A DNA stretch of 64,000 bases from Nakamurella lactea DSM 19367 (GTDB lineage: Bacteria; Actinomycetota; Actinomycetes; Mycobacteriales; Nakamurellaceae). Position 1 is the first letter of the stretch. Every line of letters begins with the position of its first letter. The stretch is from NCBI RefSeq assembly GCF_000426645.1, contig NZ_AUFT01000001.1, positions 186,001 to 250,000 on the forward strand. Reading direction: 5' to 3'. The notes below the pieces were generated by a model. That model had not been told where the DNA came from and ran no database searches. It was given only the letters and a program-made list of their open reading frames with translations. A program made the position numbers and the translations under genes. Of this stretch, positions 55,801 through 64,000 are shown one piece after another.

Positions 55801-57771
55801 GTGGAGACTGGCCACGGGGAACCGGCGGGCCCGGCCGTGATCGCCGGCGCGCTGGTCCTGGACGGTTTCACCGACGTAGTGGCGGTCGCCAGCGGCGGCG
55901 ACAGCACGATCTACCGGGCCCACCAGTCGTCGCTCGACCGCGACGTGGCGATCAAGGTGGTCAGCCTGTCGGAACCAGAGGAGTTGCGCCGCTTCGAAAG
56001 GGAGATCTCGCTGACGGTGCGGCTGGGCCGCGCGCATCCGAACATCGTCACGGTCTTGGACACCAGGACCTTGCCGGACGGCCGGCCGTGCATCGTGATG
56101 GACTTCTTCGAGCTCGGCTCGATCCACGACCGGCTGCGGGTCGCCGGGCCGTTCGCTTCCGACGAGGTGGTGACGATCGGCCGGGTGATCGCCGACGCGC
56201 TGGCCTTCGCTCACGATCAGCGGGTGGTACACCGGGACGTCAAGCCGCAGAACATTCTGATGCTGCCGACCTCGTATGTGTTGGCGGACTTCGGGATCGC
56301 CCGGTCCGTCGATGCCGGCCACACCGCATCGCTTGAGCGGCTGAGCTATCGGCATGCCTCCCCGGAAGTGCTCGACGGCCGGCCACCGGAGCCGACGGAC
56401 GACCTGTGGTCGCTGACGTCGACGATGGCCACCCTGCTGGAGGGCCGGGCGCCGTTCGCTGCTGACGACCCGGGCGAAGACTCCGCACTGGCCTACCTGC
56501 GCCGGGTTCGGCTGGGCGAGCGGCGACCACTGCCGGCCGACACCCCACCGGCACTGGCCGCACTGATCGATCGCGGCATGCATCCCGATCGACGTCGGCG
56601 GTTCGGCAGCGCGGCGGAATTGATGGCTCAGCTGCGTGAGCTCGACCGGCAGACCACCAGCTGGGCACCGCAGGAAACCGGATCCGGTTCGGCGTTGCCC
56701 GGCGTCGACCGTGCCGTGCAGGATGGCTCAGCTACCGCACCCCGACACGCCGCCATCGCCGCTACCGTCCCCGAATCCAAGGCCGCAGGGGTCGCGGCGC
56801 CTGGCTCCGACCTGCCGGCCGACTCCGAGGACCGGCTCTGGGCACCGGGACCGAGGGCCTCAGCACCTGAAGCCGCAGCACCCGAAGCCGTGGCACCCGA
56901 AGCCGTGGCACCCGAAGCCGTGGCACCCGAAGCCGTGGCACCCGAAGCCGTGGCACCCGAAGCTGTGGCACCCGAATCCACAACACCCGGACGCACGGCA
57001 CCGGAAACCACGGCACCCGGCGACCCAGCACCCGCCGACCTGGCCGCGCCCGTTCGGTCGGTCGCCGCGGCGACCACCCCGGTAGGCCCGGCCGCGGCGT
57101 CCGGCGCCGAGCGACCGGAGGACGCGGAACCGACCGGGTGGCGACCTGAGACGGCCACTCCGGCGGGTCGAGCGGGCGACGGTGTCCCACCGGGACAGGC
57201 GGCTCCGCGGCCACCAGCGGGGCCGGGTGCCGACCGCGACCGGATCCCACCGAAGGTCCGCGGCCGGATCATCGTGCTGGCCGCGGTCATGCTGGTGGCC
57301 GCCGCCGTCCTCACCTACTTCCTGGTCAGGACCCCGCCGCCGCCCGCGGCCGGCCCCGACACCTCCACACAGGTCACCGGCACGATCGCCGGGCTCGGCG
57401 CTGCCGGCGGGTCCGGCACCGCCGCCACCGCGGTGAGCTCGCGGCGGCTGTCCACCAGCGACCCGGACTACACTCCGCAGTTCCTGAAGATGTCGGTGGA
57501 CGGGAACCTGCTGATCGTCACCGTGCGAGGTCCGCAGGCCGACGATGCCGCGCTGGCGCTCTTCGATGCCACCGACTACGACCGGACGGCCAACACCGGC
57601 AATCTGGTTCCGCTGACCAAGGATCCGGTGGCCAGGGCGAAGGAGGGCGACACCCAGATCTCCGTACCGCTGCCGGCCGGCCGCAAGACGATCGTGGTCG
57701 CGGTGATGGGCCTGTCCCCGGACAGCAACAAGAGCGGTATCGCCTTCTCGCCACCGCAGAAGATCGGCTGA
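55801..57771 (+). CDS. Transmembrane Ser/Thr protein kinase (PknB-like)
   Basis: A 656-residue kinase from GTG 55801. The catalytic domain (about residues 15-285) has K52 (VAIKVV), HRDVKPQN with H144 and D146, DFG starting at D163, and SPE in place of APE. It is an RD-type and probably active kinase. A low-complexity Pro/Ala/Glu region (290-480) holds a tandem PEAVA repeat. One membrane helix (about 488-512) leads to an extracellular domain of about 120 residues with no PASTA repeats, so the ligand is unknown. The longer frame upstream is not kinase-like. Confidence 0.92.
   Translation: METGHGEPAGPAVIAGALVLDGFTDVVAVASGGDSTIYRAHQSSLDRDVAIKVVSLSEPEELRRFEREISLTVRLGRAHPNIVTVLDTRTLPDGRPCIVMDFFELGSIHDRLRVAGPFASDEVVTIGRVIADALAFAHDQRVVHRDVKPQNILMLPTSYVLADFGIARSVDAGHTASLERLSYRHASPEVLDGRPPEPTDDLWSLTSTMATLLEGRAPFAADDPGEDSALAYLRRVRLGERRPLPADTPPALAALIDRGMHPDRRRRFGSAAELMAQLRELDRQTTSWAPQETGSGSALPGVDRAVQDGSATAPRHAAIAATVPESKAAGVAAPGSDLPADSEDRLWAPGPRASAPEAAAPEAVAPEAVAPEAVAPEAVAPEAVAPEAVAPESTTPGRTAPETTAPGDPAPADLAAPVRSVAAATTPVGPAAASGAERPEDAEPTGWRPETATPAGRAGDGVPPGQAAPRPPAGPGADRDRIPPKVRGRIIVLAAVMLVAAAVLTYFLVRTPPPPAAGPDTSTQVTGTIAGLGAAGGSGTAATAVSSRRLSTSDPDYTPQFLKMSVDGNLLIVTVRGPQADDAALALFDATDYDRTANTGNLVPLTKDPVARAKEGDTQISVPLPAGRKTIVVAVMGLSPDSNKSGIAFSPPQKIG
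56866..56985 (+). repeat. 15-bp tandem repeat encoding PEAVA units
   Basis: Five perfect copies of CCCGAAGCCGTGGCA (56881-56955) and one with a single change (56956-56970), flanked by degenerate units on both sides. It lies in the juxtamembrane region of the kinase. The perfect identity implies recent expansion. Confidence 0.9.
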
Positions 57772-57794
57772 CGGCTGCCGCCGGGCGTTGGCCG

Positions 57795-59966
57795 TCAGAC
57801 CCGACGGCGCCAGGCCGCCGGGCGCAGGTACCAACCGATCCGGCCGGCCGGCGACAACGTCGCCTTCATCGCCTTGCGCACCTGCAGCGCATCACGCCAG
57901 GTGCCGGGCGCCACTGCGGTGCCATCCGGCCCGAAGCACTCCCGCTCGGCCTGTCGGGCAACGGTTTCCGCGGTTCGCCCGACCTGCGGACCGACCCGTT
58001 CGGAGATCGCCAGCGCCACCCGTTCGGTCGGCCAGTCGATCCCGAGCGGAATCCTCGCCAGCCGGGCACCACGTTCGACCGCGGTCCAGGCGCCCGCGGC
58101 CCCGCGCCGACGCAGCCGCAGCAGCACGGCGAATCCGCCGAGGAGCGCGAGCAGCAGCGACCCGACCAGTAGCGACCCGCCGACGGCAGCACCGACCCTG
58201 GCGCCCGCCGCCCAACCGCCGCCACCGACCGCCGCGCCGGCAGCGGCATCCGGATCGACCTGCAGGATCTCCGAGTCCTCCTGGGTCTGCGTCGACTGCT
58301 CGGCCTTCACCCGCTCGTGGTGCTGCTGGGCCGGGGTCTTGTTCGGACCGGGCACCGGGTCGAACGCCACCCAGCCGACGCCGGAGAAGTACACCTCCGG
58401 CCACACCGACATGTCCCGGCCGAGTACCGGTCTGGTCGCTTCCGTGACGCCGGGCGCCGCCGAGAGCTGGGCACCGACCACCACCTTGGTCGGCAGGCCG
58501 ATCGAGCGGGCGAGCACCGCGAAGGCCGAAACGAAGTTCTCCGCGGACGCGGACTTCGCCGGCTGCGCCGGGCCGGCCCCGACCAGCTCCGCCACGGCGT
58601 ACATCGAGGTGCTGCCGGAGTCCTTGGGATCGACAGAACGCCCTTGGCGCAGCGCCGCTTCCAGGGCAGCTGCCTGGTCGTAGCGTCCCGGATAGTCCCG
58701 CACAACGGCATCCACCCAGGTCCGAAGGTCGTCGCTGACCGTCGGGGTCTGCAGGTACGGCGCCGCCGCCTGCTGATCGGGAACACCCGCCGTGGACAGC
58801 GATGCGTCGTCGGCCACGTCTACCGAACCTGTCACGGTGTACGGCCGCGGATCGCTCCCCTGACCGATCCGGCCGATCGAACCGCCGGTCAGGTCCTGCA
58901 CGGCGTCCGCCAGCGACACCGAGGCCACCCGACCACCGGCCGGCAACAGATCGCCGGGCAGCTTGCCCGGCGTCACCCGCATCGAGTATGCCGCGGTCAA
59001 GGTGCCGGTAGCGAGTTCGCTGAGCCGGGGGCTGCCGAACAACGCGAAATCGGTTCCGGTGGACCAGCTGTTGCCGTCATAGCCGATGTAGTCGGCTACC
59101 GCCACCCGGTCGGGGACGACGCCTGCCACGGTGAACAGTTCAGTGTCCCACCCGTCGGCGTTGCGGTCCTGCCAGGCGGACAGCTGCGGCAGCAGATTCT
59201 GCTGCTCGACAACGATCCGCGGCGGCGTCACGTACTGCCGCACGTCCCAGCCCGGCGCCGGATTGCTGAGGGCGACCAGAGTTGCGCAGACCGCGCAGAC
59301 CGCTGCGGCCCCGATGGCCGGCATCGAGATCGGCGTCCAGGCCAGCAGGGTGACCAGCACCAGGGCCGCTGCCACCACCCCCCACCGATCGGCGGCGCCG
59401 GCCGTGAGCAGTTGCCCGGCGGCATACAGCAAGGGCGCCATCACGATCGGCGCAATGCCCATCGGCCGGCCCGGACCGCGTAGCTGGGCCCGCACCACCA
59501 CGAAGGTGTGGGCGAGACCGACCAGCAGGAACGCCGGTGCCAGCAGATCCAGCCGGGCCGGCGTCCCGGGCGGTGTCGACAGCAGTGCGGCGACCGAGTC
59601 CAGTAACACCCGCCAGGCCGGCCGGGCGATCTCGGTGTCCGGGCCCACCCGCGGCGTTCCGGACACCATCAGGTAGCCCAGCACGATCACCACTACACCG
59701 ATGCCGGGGCCGGCCAGCAGCACCGGCACCCGCAACCTGACGGCGACGACGAAAAGCCCGAGCACCAACCAGCATTCGCCGGCCAGCAGCAACGCCGGCC
59801 ACCATCCGCCGAAGGTGGAGCCGAGGAACATCGAGGCGAGCGTCATCACCACGGTGGCACCGATCAGCGCCCGCCGGCCGAGTGCCGGACGCGGCGGCTT
59901 CCCGGTGGCGCCCTCGACGGTGTCGGCGTCGGTCACGACCGGCCGATCCTGCACCCCGGCGCTCAT
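57795..59966 (-). CDS. Transglutaminase-fold membrane protein, catalytic residues lost
   Basis: A 723-residue protein with six to eight N-terminal helices (about 28-235), an extracytoplasmic TgpA-type domain, a transglutaminase-core region (about 420-545), one more helix (about 595-615) and a cytoplasmic tail. In the core the usual G-x-C block reads SASAENFVSAFAVLARSIG, with A475 where the nucleophilic Cys is expected. The H of HAWVEVY is S520 (MSVWPEVYF), while the Asp (D536 in FDPVPG) is kept. It is therefore probably a non-enzymatic scaffold. It is clustered with DUF58, MoxR and an FN3 protein, and ends 23 bp from the convergent kinase gene. Confidence 0.85.
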   Translation of the reverse strand: MSAGVQDRPVVTDADTVEGATGKPPRPALGRRALIGATVVMTLASMFLGSTFGGWWPALLLAGECWLVLGLFVVAVRLRVPVLLAGPGIGVVVIVLGYLMVSGTPRVGPDTEIARPAWRVLLDSVAALLSTPPGTPARLDLLAPAFLLVGLAHTFVVVRAQLRGPGRPMGIAPIVMAPLLYAAGQLLTAGAADRWGVVAAALVLVTLLAWTPISMPAIGAAAVCAVCATLVALSNPAPGWDVRQYVTPPRIVVEQQNLLPQLSAWQDRNADGWDTELFTVAGVVPDRVAVADYIGYDGNSWSTGTDFALFGSPRLSELATGTLTAAYSMRVTPGKLPGDLLPAGGRVASVSLADAVQDLTGGSIGRIGQGSDPRPYTVTGSVDVADDASLSTAGVPDQQAAAPYLQTPTVSDDLRTWVDAVVRDYPGRYDQAAALEAALRQGRSVDPKDSGSTSMYAVAELVGAGPAQPAKSASAENFVSAFAVLARSIGLPTKVVVGAQLSAAPGVTEATRPVLGRDMSVWPEVYFSGVGWVAFDPVPGPNKTPAQQHHERVKAEQSTQTQEDSEILQVDPDAAAGAAVGGGGWAAGARVGAAVGGSLLVGSLLLALLGGFAVLLRLRRRGAAGAWTAVERGARLARIPLGIDWPTERVALAISERVGPQVGRTAETVARQAERECFGPDGTAVAPGTWRDALQVRKAMKATLSPAGRIGWYLRPAAWRRRV

Positions 59967-59973
59967 CGGTCGC

Positions 59974-61197
59974 TCATCTGGCCGCGCCGGTCAGGTTGCT
60001 GTCGATGCCGGACAACCTGCGCAGCACCATTTCTGCGGTCGCTGCCCGCAGCACCAGTACCCCGCGGGTGGCCTCGGCGCGCGGTGCGGAGGCATCGCCG
60101 CCGGCCTCGTCCGACCCGCCCCCGCCGTCCAGCTGCAGGATCACCATCATCCGGTGGTCGTGCCCGCCACCGAGCCGATGGGCGAGTTCGCCGGGTTCAC
60201 CCTGCGGGCCGCACACCACCACGGTCAGGTCGCCGCCCGGAACCCGCGGACTGCTGTCGTCGGTCAAGGGCAGGCAGGCGATGGCCAGTTCGGTGGCCGT
60301 CAGCCCGTCGGCGTCGGCGCTGTCGACACCGTCGCGCCCGCGGCCGGTCCAGGTCACCGGCAGCCCGCTGCGCACCGCGAAGCCGACGACGCTGGTGGCC
60401 ACGTCGAGCATCTCCGCGTAGGTCTCTGGCTCAGTACCGGACACGTTGTCCACCACCACGTTCACCGATGAGACCGAAGGTTCGGCGTCCTGTCGGATCA
60501 TCAGCCGACCGACCCTGGCGGAGATCCGGGCGTTCACCTTCCGCAGATCGTCGCCCGGTGCATACGGCCGCAGGCTGCGTAGTTCGGTGCCCCCGCCCTC
60601 GACCTCGTCCGACCGCAGTGCCTCGACCGGCAACAGCCCGTTCTCCGGCATCCGCATCGGCAGCGAGCGGGCCAGCACCATCACCAGGTCCTGGGTGGCG
60701 TCGGTCAGTCGCATTCTGGCCAGGCCGGCGAAGCCGAAGAACCGCAATTGTGCCGGACCGATCTGCACCGGGCCCGGCAGGTCGGTGGAGATCGGATAGT
60801 CGAGCACCGAGCCCTGGTGGTCCAGCGACATCCGTTGCGGCGTCAGCGGTCGACCGGCCACCCGTTCGGTCACCTCCACTTCGCCCCCGGGCGCCGAGGC
60901 CCGCGGGGTGATGCTCATCCGGCCGGACAGCACGGTCAGCCGGCGGATCGGCCGGTCCGGCAGGGTGCGGGTCACCGTCAGACCCCGTTGGGTCACCAAA
61001 CCGATCATCGAGACCCCCACCGAGACGCCGGCAGCGATCCCGAGACCGAGCAGACCCGGATAGCGGGCCAGCGCACCCATCAGCAGGCAGCAGCCGGCGA
61101 CGATGGCCAGTGCCAGCCCGCGCCCGGTGAGCCCGACCCGCCGCCCGGCGCGGGCCGGGTTCGGCAGCGGGTTCGAAGCCGGGTTCGGTGCCGTCAT
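59974..61197 (-). CDS. DUF58 domain membrane protein
   Basis: A 407-residue protein with two N-terminal membrane helices (about 24-70) and a DUF58 domain, recognised by LRSLRPYAPGDDLRKVNARISARVG-type sequence (about 208-232) and the following vWA-like strand SVNVVVDN. DUF58 proteins are obligate neighbours of MoxR ATPases and probably act as their client or adaptor. It lies 7 bp upstream of the transglutaminase-like gene and 11 bp downstream of MoxR. Confidence 0.92.
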   Translation of the reverse strand: MTAPNPASNPLPNPARAGRRVGLTGRGLALAIVAGCCLLMGALARYPGLLGLGIAAGVSVGVSMIGLVTQRGLTVTRTLPDRPIRRLTVLSGRMSITPRASAPGGEVEVTERVAGRPLTPQRMSLDHQGSVLDYPISTDLPGPVQIGPAQLRFFGFAGLARMRLTDATQDLVMVLARSLPMRMPENGLLPVEALRSDEVEGGGTELRSLRPYAPGDDLRKVNARISARVGRLMIRQDAEPSVSSVNVVVDNVSGTEPETYAEMLDVATSVVGFAVRSGLPVTWTGRGRDGVDSADADGLTATELAIACLPLTDDSSPRVPGGDLTVVVCGPQGEPGELAHRLGGGHDHRMMVILQLDGGGGSDEAGGDASAPRAEATRGVLVLRAATAEMVLRRLSGIDSNLTGAAR

Positions 61198-61208
61198 CGC
61201 CGGTCCGG

Positions 61209-62210
61209 TCAGTTCTGCGGCCGCGGAGCCGACACCGACGCGACCACGTCGGCCAGGATCTCCTCCACCGGTACCGGTGTCGAGCGGTAGTCCTGAGCCG
61301 CGATCAATCGGTGCGCCAGCGTGGGTTCGGCAAGCCGCTGGACATCGCCGGGGACCACGAAATGTCGGCCCTGGGCCGCCGCGTACACCTGGCAGCAGCG
61401 GACCAGCATCTTCAGTCCGCGGGTGCTGACCGCCACCCGCAGCCGCGGCTCCGCCCTGGTGGCCAGGCCGATGTCGCGGATATAGGCCAACACGGGCGGT
61501 GCGATGTGCAGGGTGGCGAGCCGCCGCGACCAGCTGGCCAGCTCCTCCGGTCGCATCACCGGGCTGATCCGGTCGACCTCGCCGGCGCCGCCATTGGGAT
61601 CGATGGCCAGCAGCTCGAAGTCCGGATCCGGGACACCCAGCGAGGTCTTGATCGCGAACCGGTCCAGCTCGGCCAGCGGCAGCCGGAAGGTGCCGTCGGC
61701 GTCCAGCGGGTTCTGGGTGGCAAGGGTGACGAACGGATCGGGAACCCGATGGGTGGTGCCGTCGACGGTCACCGTGCGTTCGGCCATCACCTCCAGCAGT
61801 GCGGACTGGGTCTTGGCCGCCGCCCGGTTGATCTCGTCCGCCAGCAGCACGTTGGTGAACACCGGTCCGGGGCGGAACGTCAGCTCACCGCTGTTGGGTT
61901 CGTACACCAGGCCGCCGGTGATGTCGGCCGGCAACAGATCCGGTGTGAACTGGACCCGGCTGGACGATCCGCCGATGGCGGCGGCCAGCGCCCTGGCCAG
62001 CGTGGTCTTGCCGGTCCCGGGGAGATCCTCGATCAATACGTGACCGTTGGCAGCCAGGGCCACCGCGACCAGCTCGATCACCCGGCGGCGGCCGACCACC
62101 ACGCCGTCGACGGCCGAGCACAGCTTGTCGAACAGCAACCGGAACCCGGCCACCTCGTTCTCGGTGACCGGCCGGATCTGGGTGTGTTCTGGCTCGACGG
62201 TGACGGTCAC
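61209..62210 (-). CDS. MoxR-family AAA+ ATPase
   Basis: A 333-residue AAA+ chaperone-like ATPase. Walker A is GTGKTTLAR in IEDLPGTGKTTLA, Walker B is LLADEINRA, sensor 1 lies in LATQNPLDADGTFRLP, and the C-terminal lid contains VSTRGLKMLVR. MoxR proteins help assemble or insert metals in partner proteins, often those with a vWA/DUF58 domain. GTG 62210 overlaps the FN3 gene stop (GTGA), and GAGGAG lies upstream. The operon order FN3, MoxR, DUF58, transglutaminase is conserved in actinobacteria. Confidence 0.95.
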   Translation of the reverse strand: MTVTVEPEHTQIRPVTENEVAGFRLLFDKLCSAVDGVVVGRRRVIELVAVALAANGHVLIEDLPGTGKTTLARALAAAIGGSSSRVQFTPDLLPADITGGLVYEPNSGELTFRPGPVFTNVLLADEINRAAAKTQSALLEVMAERTVTVDGTTHRVPDPFVTLATQNPLDADGTFRLPLAELDRFAIKTSLGVPDPDFELLAIDPNGGAGEVDRISPVMRPEELASWSRRLATLHIAPPVLAYIRDIGLATRAEPRLRVAVSTRGLKMLVRCCQVYAAAQGRHFVVPGDVQRLAEPTLAHRLIAAQDYRSTPVPVEEILADVVASVSAPRPQN

Positions 62211-64000
62211 TGCTGCTCCTCGGGTTTCGGTGCGTCGGCCGCCGGCGCGTCAACGGTGTGCTTGCCCCTGGCCCGCCGGCGCCCGACGTTGATCAATCCG
62301 GCCAGGAACAACAGCCCGGCGGCGGATCCGTAGCGGGACAACGGGTTCTGCACCGGCGCCGCGGACTCCTCGGTGCTCGGCTGCAGCCAACCGGTGTCGC
62401 CGCGCAGCTTCGGCATGCAGGTATACGGGCCGGTCGGGCACGGCTCGGGGGTGTTACACATCGGCATACCCGCGAGCCAACGATCGCCCCGCAGATTGCT
62501 GCACTGGACACCGTCGTAATTCAGGTATGCGGTCGCGCTGCCGACCACAGCGCCGCCTTTGATCGCGTTGACGGTAATGGTGATGTCGTCCATCGCGGTG
62601 GTTCCCCAGGTCACGGACGAGCTGGTCGTGGTCGTGGTCTGTGTTTGATTGCCGTACGTGCCGACGTACGTCACCTTGTAACTGTCGGCGCCGGCGGCCG
62701 GCGCCGTCCAAGCCACCGAGACCTTGAACCGCATCTGTGCAGGCGACAACCCGGTCGGGTTGGGGTTCGGGACGTCTTTGTCCAGGCCCACGCTGGTACT
62801 GGCGCTGCTCGTTCCGGCCGCGTTGATGGCCATCACTGTGATCGACACCGAGCCGAGCCCGTCCGGATACTGCTTCGAGGCGGAGGTGCCAGCGACCGGG
62901 ACATCCGTCGCAACCCCATCCTTGGTGAACGTCACCTTCCAGGACGTCGCGCCGCCACCACCGGACCAGTTGACACTCACCAGGTTTGCGCTCGAGCCAT
63001 GGGAACCGATGGTCACCGCTCCGGGCTTCTGCGGCGGCACGTCCTTGTCCAGGCTCACGTCGGTGTTCGCGCTGGTCGTCCCGGTGTCATTGGTGGCCGT
63101 CACCGTGATCGACACCGCGCCGAGCCCGTCCGGGTACTGCTTCGAGGCCGTCGTCTTGCCGGCCGCGACGTTCTGGGTCGAAGCCACCCCATCCTTGGTG
63201 AAGATGACCGTCCACGATGTCGCACCCGTGCCACCGGACCAGTTGACGCTCACCAGGTTTGCGCTCGAACCATGGGACCCGATGGTTACCGCTCCCGGCT
63301 TCTGCGGGGCCGGCGGAACATCCTTGTCCAACTCGACCGTCTTCTGGGCGTTCGTCGCACCGGCGGCGTTGCTCGCCACCAACTGCACGGTCACCGTGCC
63401 CAGACCGGCCGGATAGCTCTTCGTCGCCGAGGTGGCGTCGCCGGCCAGATCGGCCGTCTCCGTGACGCCGTCCTTGGTCCAGCGCACCTGCCAGCCGGTC
63501 GCGCCGCCGCCACCGGACCAGTTGACGCTCACCACATTTCCGCTGGAGGACGCGGTGTCGATGGTGACCGCGCCGGGGACGGCAGCCGGAACGTCTGACG
63601 TGTTGGTCACCGAGGTGTCGGCACCGGCCGTGTCCGTGACGGAGGTGTCGGTGTTCGTGGTGACGGTGGACGTGGTGACGGTCGCCGAGTCGGTTGTATT
63701 CGTCGTCGAGCCGCCGTTGGGCTGCTGCCCGTGCGGCTTTCCACCGGGGTGGCTGGTCGACGTCCTGGAGCCACCGAGATCGAGCTGATTGCTCGGCTCC
63801 GAGCGGACCCGCACGCCGTCACCGAAGTCGGCGATCACCTCGAACCGCACCACGCCGGACAGATTCGCCAGCCGGACCGTTGCCGAGCGCTGCGATCCGC
63901 CGACGTCGGTTCCGCCGGCGCCGTCGGTGGTCTGTACCCGGTAGCCGATCGGGATCTCGTTCGGCGGCTGCCAGGTCACCGTCACCATGCCCGGCGCGGT
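62207..64000 (-). CDS. Fibronectin type III repeat surface protein (5' end beyond window)
   Basis: 597 C-terminal residues are visible; the gene runs off the right edge in the middle of an FN3 module (MVTVTWQPPNEIPIGYRV). Next come a Thr/Ser-rich linker, four FN3-like modules (about 63315-63575, 63045-63310, 62780-63030 and 62500-62750), a short region with six Cys (CSNLRG, CNTPEPCP, YTCMPKL) and one C-terminal membrane helix before a basic tail. It is thus a tail-anchored surface protein. Full-length relatives in this cluster are very large. Modules 3 and 4 are nearly identical at DNA level. Confidence 0.88.
   Translation of the reverse strand, partial: TAPGMVTVTWQPPNEIPIGYRVQTTDGAGGTDVGGSQRSATVRLANLSGVVRFEVIADFGDGVRVRSEPSNQLDLGGSRTSTSHPGGKPHGQQPNGGSTTNTTDSATVTTSTVTTNTDTSVTDTAGADTSVTNTSDVPAAVPGAVTIDTASSSGNVVSVNWSGGGGATGWQVRWTKDGVTETADLAGDATSATKSYPAGLGTVTVQLVASNAAGATNAQKTVELDKDVPPAPQKPGAVTIGSHGSSANLVSVNWSGGTGATSWTVIFTKDGVASTQNVAAGKTTASKQYPDGLGAVSITVTATNDTGTTSANTDVSLDKDVPPQKPGAVTIGSHGSSANLVSVNWSGGGGATSWKVTFTKDGVATDVPVAGTSASKQYPDGLGSVSITVMAINAAGTSSASTSVGLDKDVPNPNPTGLSPAQMRFKVSVAWTAPAAGADSYKVTYVGTYGNQTQTTTTTSSSVTWGTTAMDDITITVNAIKGGAVVGSATAYLNYDGVQCSNLRGDRWLAGMPMCNTPEPCPTGPYTCMPKLRGDTGWLQPSTEESAAPVQNPLSRYGSAAGLLFLAGLINVGRRRARGKHTVDAPAADAPKPEEQQ
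62960..63034 (-). repeat. FN3 module repeat, copy B
   Basis: Encodes the module start KPGAVTIGSHGSSANLVSV. It differs at only a few bases from 63232-63306, so the two modules arose by recent duplication. Confidence 0.85.
63232..63306 (-). repeat. FN3 module repeat, copy A
   Basis: Near-identical partner of 62960-63034, 272 bp apart, which equals one FN3 module plus its linker. The encoded residues are the same apart from silent changes. Confidence 0.85.

Noticed and set aside
56881-56970. Tandem repeat as a possible CRISPR or iteron
   Set aside because: The 15-bp units are contiguous, in frame and inside a kinase gene.

Overview
The window is about 70% G+C, densely packed, and reads as a chromosomal segment of a high-GC actinobacterium. 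The conserved neighbourhoods are actinobacterial: dgt next to dnaG, lipB-lipA-DUF4191-RDD-glnA (the Mycobacterium order, here with extra genes inserted), and smc next to acyP. About a dozen genes have a TANNNT -10 hexamer only 6-7 nt upstream of the start codon, the signature of leaderless actinobacterial transcripts. Nakamurella or Frankia-like relatives are possible, but the genus cannot be fixed from the sequence. No tRNA, rRNA, CRISPR array, insertion sequence or prophage was recognised.

Layout. 1-3.9 kb (minus): dnaG (cut by the left edge), the decayed 3' end of an alpha/beta hydrolase, dgt, and a DUF218 protein. 4.0-7.7 kb (minus): a four-gene operon of ABC ATPase, ABC-2 permease, DesK-like histidine kinase and NarL-type regulator. 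7.7-10 kb: M1 metallopeptidase lipoprotein and an FBP-type zinc-finger protein. 10.1-13.2 kb: a fused alpha-beta glycyl-tRNA synthetase, unusual for actinobacteria. 13.3-18.4 kb: small membrane proteins and sbcCD. 18.5-20.2 kb: a membrane Ser/Thr kinase. 20.3-28.2 kb: lipoate synthesis (lipB, lipA), a sunset-domain protein, DUF4191, RDD, a GGDEF protein and glnA with a GlnR-type box, closed by a long perfect hairpin.

28.3-33.8 kb is a divergent nitrogen-oxide module. A hemerythrin/DUF2249 protein is transcribed leftward. A cysteine-containing HTH regulator, a polytopic membrane protein and a giant membrane-cupredoxin-NirK fusion are transcribed rightward. The two -10 elements lie side by side, so one operator could control both directions.

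33.8-41.1 kb is the most unusual region: four serpin genes plus the 3' stump of a fifth. One stands apart; three are tandem copies with identical 78-bp spacers and near-identical promoters. Their reactive-centre loops have diverged while the hinge is constant, and one copy has lost its Tat/lipoprotein signal by an in-frame deletion.

41.4-55.3 kb: a GNAT acetyltransferase, smc, SGNH esterase lipoprotein, acyP, an ECF sigma factor with a probable membrane anti-sigma factor, pxpABC (5-oxoprolinase), a DHA2 drug exporter with its MarR repressor and twin operators, and a NUDIX hydrolase. 55.3-64 kb: WXG100 protein, Ser/Thr kinase, and a conserved cell-surface cluster of FN3-repeat protein, MoxR ATPase, DUF58 protein and a transglutaminase-fold membrane protein whose catalytic Cys and His appear to be replaced.
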